From assembly GCA_007130605.1 (NCBI GenBank), contig SLSF01000025.1:1-46716 (forward strand): 46,716 nt of DNA, in the 5' to 3' direction. Positions 42,080-46,716 of this stretch are shown here, one piece after another. The notes under the pieces were generated by a model. That model was given only the letters and a program-made list of their open reading frames with translations, did no database searches and was not told the DNA's origin. This DNA comes from Gemmatimonadota bacterium. GTDB taxonomy: Bacteria; Gemmatimonadota; Gemmatimonadetes; Longimicrobiales; Gaopeijiaceae. Every line of letters begins with the position of its first letter. Positions within the stretch are counted from its first letter, which is position 1. The position numbers and the translations under genes were made by a program.

Positions 42080-43042
42080 TCAGGGCATGACCCGGGTCAG
42101 GGTGAGTGTCATCTCGCGCCGGATCAGGCTCGGGAGCCTCGACTGGACGATCCGGAGGGTTGCCGTGTGCTCGGAGACCCCCACCACCTGGAAGTCTCCC
42201 GCGTCGGCGCCGTGCCACTCGCTGTCGGATCCGGCGAGGGCCATGAACTCGTCACCCACCCGCAGACCGTCCGCCGCTCCGGCATCGATGAAGAGCCGAT
42301 CCCCGGGAAGGTAGAGCTCCTTTCGCTCCTCGAAGGCGATGACCCGCGCGGAGAAGGTGGTGGAGGTTTCGGACGGGTATACGCCGGGGGAGAGGGTGAA
42401 GGTCCGCATGGCCATCACCTCGTTCCCCAGCTCGGCCTTCGAGAAGTCTCGAACCAGCCGCGCCACCGCGCCACCAGAATCCACCCGCCGGATCTCCAGG
42501 ACCCCCGTGGGAATCATCACCTGGCCCACACCATAGACCCGGTCCCCACGGCGGACCGCCATGATCTCGTCGCCGGGCGCGAGGGTCACCTCTTCACTGA
42601 AGGTGAGGCGGACATCGTCGTAGGGGAGGACGGTGGAACGTCCCAGCCGGACATCCTGTCCCCCGCCGAAGGCGGCGATCCGCCCGAAGACCTCCGGTTC
42701 CTCGCCGGGAGGCACGACCCAGCTCGCCGAATGGAAGGTCGACGGCGAGAGCGTCGGGACCTCGGCCGCCGGAACCAGGAGGACCTGGCTCCCCTCCTGC
42801 ACCTGGGTGGCCCGCTGTCCATAAAAGAGGGTGCGCTCGCCCACGAAGGGAGGGGGCTCCCGGGGTTCCCAGTTCCGCGACCGGAGGAGGGCACGGCGGC
42901 CCTCGGGGGTGGTCAGGTCCACGGTGTCGAGAGCCATCCCCGTCACGGTGGCCCGCGGGGGCGGATCCTGGGCCTCGACGGGCGCAGGGAGGACGAGGAA
43001 GCTGAGGGCGAGAACCGACGAGACCGCCGCTGAACGGATCAT
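42080..43042 (-). CDS. Secreted protein of unknown function
   Basis: A 320-aa protein with a signal peptide (residues 1-25, ending PAPVEAQ). The mature part is beta-rich and contains repeated segments of the type GDEIMAVRRGDRVYGVGQV, GDRLFIDAGAADGLRVGDEFMAL and LRIVQSRLPSL, which may be small barrel or SH3-like repeats. No cysteine, lipobox or long helix is present. I do not recognise a named family. It is driven by a good promoter of its own and lies between hemB and the hemX-like gene, 89 bases before the latter. Periplasmic location is inferred; function is unknown. Confidence 0.65.
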   Translation of the reverse strand: MIRSAAVSSVLALSFLVLPAPVEAQDPPPRATVTGMALDTVDLTTPEGRRALLRSRNWEPREPPPFVGERTLFYGQRATQVQEGSQVLLVPAAEVPTLSPSTFHSASWVVPPGEEPEVFGRIAAFGGGQDVRLGRSTVLPYDDVRLTFSEEVTLAPGDEIMAVRRGDRVYGVGQVMIPTGVLEIRRVDSGGAVARLVRDFSKAELGNEVMAMRTFTLSPGVYPSETSTTFSARVIAFEERKELYLPGDRLFIDAGAADGLRVGDEFMALAGSDSEWHGADAGDFQVVGVSEHTATLRIVQSRLPSLIRREMTLTLTRVMP

Positions 43043-43101
43043 GACCGCTCCCGGTTCGGAGATGGACTGGACGACGGGCAGGGGCGCACCGCCACCGCTC
43101 G

Positions 43102-43130
43102 AAGATACGGCGCCGCCGCAGGTGGGTCAA
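43102..43130 (-). promoter_or_regulatory. Sigma-70-like promoter upstream of the secreted unknown protein
   Basis: On the minus strand TTGACC (43130-43125) and TATCTT (43107-43102) are separated by 17 bases. Transcription would begin near 43095, about 50 bases before the start codon at 43042, and could continue into hemX-hemA and the Tol genes. Confidence 0.7.
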
Positions 43131-43141
43131 TCAAATCGACG

Positions 43142-44143
43142 TCAGATGTTTCTCTCGGCGAAGCGGCGGGCCCAGTAGGTGACGATGAAATCGGCGCCCG
43201 CCCGCCGGATGGAGAGGAGGGCCTCGGTCATCGCCGCCGCCTCTTCGAGCCAGCCCCGCTCCGCCGCCGCCATGATGGCCGCGTACTCTCCCGAGACATG
43301 GTAGGCGGCCACCGGGGCGTCGATCTCCTCCCGCACCCGCCGGATGATGTCCAGGTAGGCGAGGGCCGGCTTCACCATGACGATGTCGGCGCCCTCCTCC
43401 AGGTCGGCACGGACCTCCCGGAGGGCCTCGCGGGCATTGCCCGGATCCATCTGGTAGCCCCGTCGGTCCCCCCGGGCCGGCGCCGAGTCGGCGGCATCGC
43501 GGAAGGGGCCGTAGAAGGCGGAGGCGTACTTGGCGGCGTAGCTCAGGATGGGAAGATCGGTGAAGCCCTCCCGGTCGAGTGCGCTCCGGATCTCCCCGAT
43601 CCGCCCATCCATCATGTCGGAGGGGGCGATGACGTCAGCCCCGGCGCGGGCCTGGCTCACCGCCGTGCGGGCCAGGAGTTCCAGCGTCGGGTCATTCAGG
43701 ACCCGGTCGCCCTCGAGGATCCCGCAATGCCCGTGGTCGGTGTACTCGCAGAGGCAGAGGTCGGTCATGACCAGGAGGCCGGGCGCCGCCCCCTTCGCCG
43801 CCTGCACCGCCTCCTGGACGATCCCGTCGTCGGCCCACGCCCCACTCCCCTCCGGATCCTTCGATTCGGGAATCCCGAAGAGGATGATCCCGCCGATCCC
43901 CAGCGCCGCGAGGGCGGGGGCCTCCTCCGCCAGCCGGTCCACCGACCACTGCTCCACCCCCGGCATCGACGCCACCGGCCTGCGGACCCCTTCGCCGGGG
44001 ACAATGAAGAGAGGAAGCACCAGGCGGTCGGCGGTGAGGTCGGTTTCGCGCACCAGGGTGCGGAGGGCGGCACTCCCCCGGAGCCGCCGTCCACGGTGGA
44101 AGGGGGGTCGGCGCGGGCTTCGGTCGGTCTCGTTCGTCGTCAT
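43142..44143 (-). CDS. hemB: Delta-aminolevulinic acid dehydratase (porphobilinogen synthase)
   Basis: HemB condenses two 5-aminolevulinate molecules to porphobilinogen. The 333-aa enzyme has the two active-site lysines K205 ([17 protein letters not shown]) and K258 ([12 protein letters not shown]). The metal loop [15 protein letters not shown] contains cysteines C130, C132 and C140, the zinc-dependent form. The ATG at 44143 overlaps the rimI stop by four bases. It is the last gene of the uvrB-tsaE-tsaB-rimI-hemB block. HemC and HemD are not in the window. Confidence 0.97.
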   Translation of the reverse strand: MTTNETDRSPRRPPFHRGRRLRGSAALRTLVRETDLTADRLVLPLFIVPGEGVRRPVASMPGVEQWSVDRLAEEAPALAALGIGGIILFGIPESKDPEGSGAWADDGIVQEAVQAAKGAAPGLLVMTDLCLCEYTDHGHCGILEGDRVLNDPTLELLARTAVSQARAGADVIAPSDMMDGRIGEIRSALDREGFTDLPILSYAAKYASAFYGPFRDAADSAPARGDRRGYQMDPGNAREALREVRADLEEGADIVMVKPALAYLDIIRRVREEIDAPVAAYHVSGEYAAIMAAAERGWLEEAAAMTEALLSIRRAGADFIVTYWARRFAERNI

Positions 44144-44637
44144 GGTCCGTCCGTCATGAGTTCGCGTTGGGGCTCGGAGGAAGAGGAGGGCGATGGGGCC
44201 GGAAAGTCCAGTTGGAGGACGAGGGCGTCCTCCACCGGGCTCGAGTAGTACTTGCGCCGGATCCCCACCTGGTCGAACCCGCGCTCCCGGTAGAGCTCGA
44301 TGGCCACCCCGTTGGATTCGCGTACCTCGAGGAAGACCCGTTCCACACCCCGGAGCGCCGCCTCGGCCAGGAGCACATCCAGGAGCCGACGCCCGATGCC
44401 CCGGCCCCGGGCCTCCGGGCGGACGGCGAGGTTGGCCAGCTCCCCCTCGTCCAGCACCCACCAGAGGATGCCATGGCCGAGCATCTCGCCGTCCTCCGAT
44501 TCGGCGATGCGGAAGAGGACGGTTTCCCGGTCCAGGAGGGAGAGGAAGGTATGGGGGCTCCAGGGGGTGGCGAAGGAGGCGATCTCGGTGCGCACCACCT
44601 CGGCCAGGTCGCCACTCCCTGCCGGCCGGATCCTCAT
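44140..44637 (-). CDS. rimI: Ribosomal-protein-alanine N-acetyltransferase RimI-like
   Basis: A 165-aa GNAT acetyltransferase. The acetyl-CoA loop [15 protein letters not shown] and the following [24 protein letters not shown] block are typical of RimI, which acetylates the N-terminus of ribosomal protein S18 in E. coli. Placement directly after tsaB is the common rimI arrangement and supports the name over other GNATs. A 20-residue serine-rich tail extends past the domain. Both ends overlap neighbouring genes by four bases. Confidence 0.88.
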   Translation of the reverse strand: MRIRPAGSGDLAEVVRTEIASFATPWSPHTFLSLLDRETVLFRIAESEDGEMLGHGILWWVLDEGELANLAVRPEARGRGIGRRLLDVLLAEAALRGVERVFLEVRESNGVAIELYRERGFDQVGIRRKYYSSPVEDALVLQLDFPAPSPSSSSEPQRELMTDGP

Positions 44638-45392
44638 GCCCGCTCCGGCTGCGAGGGCCGAAGGTAGTCGGGCTCCCAACGCGAATCGGGGGCCTCGGCC
44701 CGGGGCTCGGGATCGAGGGCATGGACCCGGAGGAGGCCCTCCGCCGTGGGGAGGCCCGCCGGAAAGGGGAGGACCCGGTACCCGGCGTTGTCCAGCACTT
44801 CGGCGTGCCGATGGGCCCCGTCGCCGCAGAAGAGGACATTCTCGGCGAGGGGACGGGAGAGGAGCTCGTCGAGGGTGAGGGCCTCGGGGGCCTCCAGTTC
44901 CTCGATCCGCCCCGAGAGGAAGCGGTAGCAGGCGGCGTAGAGGCGGTCGGCCCGGGCATCGAAGAGGACGTAGCGAGGCCATGCGTCGGCCTCCTCGGGG
45001 AGGTCCAGGGCCCGGGGAAGCGCGTGCACCTGCAGGCCGCGGGGGACCGTGGCCCGGTACGACGCCGCCCCCCCGGCGAGGGAGGAGATGGTGTAGAGGG
45101 GCACACCGAGCCCCCGGGCCAGCCCCCGCGCGGTGGCCGCCGCGATCCGGACCCCGGTGAAGGAGCCCGGCCCCCGTCCCACCACGATCCCCTCCACTGC
45201 CTCCCGCCCCAGCCCGGCCTCCCCGAGGGCCTCGCCGACGGCGGGGACGAGTCGGGCGGCGTGCTCCCCCCGCTGGAGGAGGAGCACCCGGGAGAGGATC
45301 TCCCGACCCCGGGCCACCGCCACCGAGCCATAGCCGGAGGAGGTGTCGAAGGCGACCAGGACCGGCGCTTCCCGTTCGCTTCCCTCCCCCAT
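44634..45392 (-). CDS. tsaB: tRNA threonylcarbamoyladenosine biosynthesis protein TsaB
   Basis: TsaB is the partner of TsaD in making the t6A base at position 37 of ANN-decoding tRNAs. The 252-aa protein has the ASKHA-fold opening [16 protein letters not shown] and the [21 protein letters not shown] segment that is diagnostic. It lacks the metal-binding histidines of TsaD, as expected for TsaB. The ATG at 45392 overlaps the tsaE stop by one base (TGATG). TsaD and TsaC are not in the window. The stop overlaps rimI by four bases. Confidence 0.94.
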   Translation of the reverse strand: MGEGSEREAPVLVAFDTSSGYGSVAVARGREILSRVLLLQRGEHAARLVPAVGEALGEAGLGREAVEGIVVGRGPGSFTGVRIAAATARGLARGLGVPLYTISSLAGGAASYRATVPRGLQVHALPRALDLPEEADAWPRYVLFDARADRLYAACYRFLSGRIEELEAPEALTLDELLSRPLAENVLFCGDGAHRHAEVLDNAGYRVLPFPAGLPTAEGLLRVHALDPEPRAEAPDSRWEPDYLRPSQPERA

Positions 45393-45856
45393 CACCCCCG
45401 CTCCAGGGTCACGGGGAAACCCGGAAGGTGCGGCGGCGCACCCACCCGATGGATCCGCACCATGCGAAGTGCAGAGCCCGGCTCGGGCGCACTCAGGTGG
45501 ATGTCCCACCGGTCGGCCGGCAGGTACTCCCCCGCACGCTCCGGCCACTCCACCAGGACGAGCTCGGCCCCCTGGCCCAGCTCCTCCCACCCCAGCTCCC
45601 AGAGCTCCTCGGGGTCCCGGAGGCGGTAGAGGTCCAGGTGGACCACCTCGGACTCCCCCCGGGCCGGGTAGCGGAAGAGGAGGTTGAAGGTGGGCGAGGG
45701 CATGGCACCCTCCACCCCCGCCCCGCGGGCGATGGCCCGGGCGAGCACCGACTTTCCCGCGCCGAGCTGGCCCCGGAGGCCCAGGAAGATCGGGAGCTCC
45801 ACATTGGCCCCCACCTGTTCTCCCCACTGGATGAGGTCCTTCTCCGAGAGCATCAT
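45392..45856 (-). CDS. tsaE: tRNA threonylcarbamoyladenosine biosynthesis ATPase TsaE
   Basis: TsaE is the small ATPase that drives turnover of the TsaB-TsaD complex in t6A synthesis. The 154-aa protein has Walker A GQLGAGKS at residues 29-36, the [11 protein letters not shown] segment and [20 protein letters not shown] with the Walker B-like aspartate, then [15 protein letters not shown]. All are family hallmarks. The ATG at 45856 overlaps the uvrB stop by four bases, and tsaB follows. Confidence 0.95.
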   Translation of the reverse strand: MMLSEKDLIQWGEQVGANVELPIFLGLRGQLGAGKSVLARAIARGAGVEGAMPSPTFNLLFRYPARGESEVVHLDLYRLRDPEELWELGWEELGQGAELVLVEWPERAGEYLPADRWDIHLSAPEPGSALRMVRIHRVGAPPHLPGFPVTLERG

Positions 45857-46716
45857 CGGGCGCGCCCCCCCCGGGTGGAGGGGGTGCGTCTCTTCCCGGA
45901 CTTTCCCGAAGTCCCGTCGAGCCGCGCCCGCACCTCGAAGAGCTCGTCCCGGAGGAGGGCGGCGCGCTCGAAGTCCATCTCCGTGGCCGCCCGCTCCATC
46001 TCCGCCTCCAGCTCCTTCACCATCGCCTCCAGGTCGATCTCGTCGGAGTAGTCCACCGGGGTCTCGGCGACCTTGAGGGGCGCCAGCTCCCGGGCATCGG
46101 CCACCCGGGTGGAGAACTGGATCTCCTCGATGCTCTTCCGGATGGTGGTGGGGGTGATGCCGTGCTCCTCGTTGTGGGCGATCTGGATCTCACGGCGCCG
46201 CTCGGTCTCGTCGATGCACTGGCGCATGGAGTCGGTCATCCGGTCGGCGTAGAGGATCGCCCGCCCCCGCACATTTCTCGCCGCCCGCCCGATGGTCTGG
46301 ATGAGGGAGCGGGCATTCCTGAGAAAGCCCTCCTTGTCGGCATCGAGGATCGCCACCAGAGAGACCTCCGGAAGGTCGAGCCCCTCCCGGAGGAGGTTGA
46401 TGCCCACCAGGACATCGAAGGTCCCCAGCCGGAGCCCCCGGATGATCTCCATCCGCTCGATGGTGTCGATGTCGGAGTGCATGTAGCTCACCCGTACTCC
46501 CACCCCCTGCAGGTACTCGGAGAGGTCCTCGGCCATCCGCTTCGTGAGCGTCGTCACCAGAACCCGCTCCCCGCGGGCCTCCCGGTCCCGGATCTCGGCC
46601 AGGAGGTCGTCCACCTGGCCCGCCACCGGGCGCACCTCCACCTCCGGATCCACCAGCCCCGTCGGACGGATGATCTGCTCCACCACCACACCCCCCGAGA
46701 GCTCCAGCTCCCGATC
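45853..46716 (-). CDS. uvrB: UvrABC system protein B, C-terminal part (5' end outside window)
   Basis: UvrB is the damage-verifying helicase of nucleotide excision repair. The visible 287 residues cover the second helicase domain and the C-terminus. Helicase motifs are clear: [50 protein letters not shown] and [12 protein letters not shown]. The C-terminal UVR motif, which binds UvrC, is present as [20 protein letters not shown]. The final 25 residues are arginine- and serine-rich. The start and the Walker A motif lie beyond the right edge. Its stop overlaps tsaE by four bases. Confidence 0.97.
   Translation of the reverse strand, partial: DRELELSGGVVVEQIIRPTGLVDPEVEVRPVAGQVDDLLAEIRDREARGERVLVTTLTKRMAEDLSEYLQGVGVRVSYMHSDIDTIERMEIIRGLRLGTFDVLVGINLLREGLDLPEVSLVAILDADKEGFLRNARSLIQTIGRAARNVRGRAILYADRMTDSMRQCIDETERRREIQIAHNEEHGITPTTIRKSIEEIQFSTRVADARELAPLKVAETPVDYSDEIDLEAMVKELEAEMERAATEMDFERAALLRDELFEVRARLDGTSGKSGKRRTPSTRGGRAR

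Overview
The window is a gene-dense, GC-rich chromosomal segment of a diderm (Gram-negative-type) bacterium. It encodes LPS assembly (LptD), lipoprotein maturation and carriage (Lnt, LolA), a full Tol-Pal set, Tat components and a parvulin foldase. The phylum cannot be proven by reading alone. High GC, a myo-inositol-phosphate synthase/CDP-alcohol phosphotransferase pair, YlbF- and DUF4321-type proteins and TPR proteins with long acidic linkers together suggest Gemmatimonadota (inference, moderate). Every gene except one (the foldase at 21861-23705) lies on the minus strand, so transcription runs from high to low coordinates. I saw no rRNA, tRNA, insertion sequence, prophage or CRISPR array.

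Reading in the direction of transcription: (1) 46716-43142 holds uvrB (cut by the window edge), tsaE, tsaB, rimI and hemB, joined by stop/start overlaps. (2) 43130-29020 starts with a clear promoter and a secreted protein of unknown function. It continues with a ccsA/hemX-like gene, hemA, a sugar-nucleotide epimerase, tolQ, tolR, a TolA/TonB-like gene, tolB, pal, cpoB, nrdR, tatC and lptD, a long heme-plus-envelope superoperon with an extra promoter before pal. (3) 28842-23801 holds an Fn3-type lipoprotein with its own terminator, then a promoter driving an acidic TPR protein, a polyprenyl diphosphate synthase, a DUF4321 membrane protein and tatA. (4) The foldase gene is divergent from the next block, and both directions have recognisable promoters. 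(5) 21547-7730 holds a second acidic TPR protein, aroQ, efp, accB, accC, a ComB-family gene, ftsK, lolA, rimO, hemL, an outer-membrane beta-barrel protein and lnt. (6) 7523-7092 is a ferritin-like gene followed by a striking cluster of palindromes. (7) 6956-1 has a promoter, then rpmE, prfA, prmC, ylbF, a CDP-alcohol phosphatidyltransferase, ino1, tmk and a C-terminal processing protease cut by the left edge.

Functionally this is mostly housekeeping: early tetrapyrrole synthesis (hemA, hemL, hemB), fatty-acid initiation (accB, accC), translation factors, and outer-membrane construction. The genes are packed tightly, with fourteen 4-base ATGA-type overlaps implying translational coupling. The most unusual points are the overlapping ino1/phosphatidyltransferase pair (probable inositol phospholipid synthesis), two intergenic palindrome clusters (6994-7054 and 28949-29013), a prmC frame that runs 128 bases into ylbF, a single-cysteine LptD with acidic barrel inserts, and a ComB homologue embedded with accC. 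I found no convincing new multi-gene defence or mobile system.
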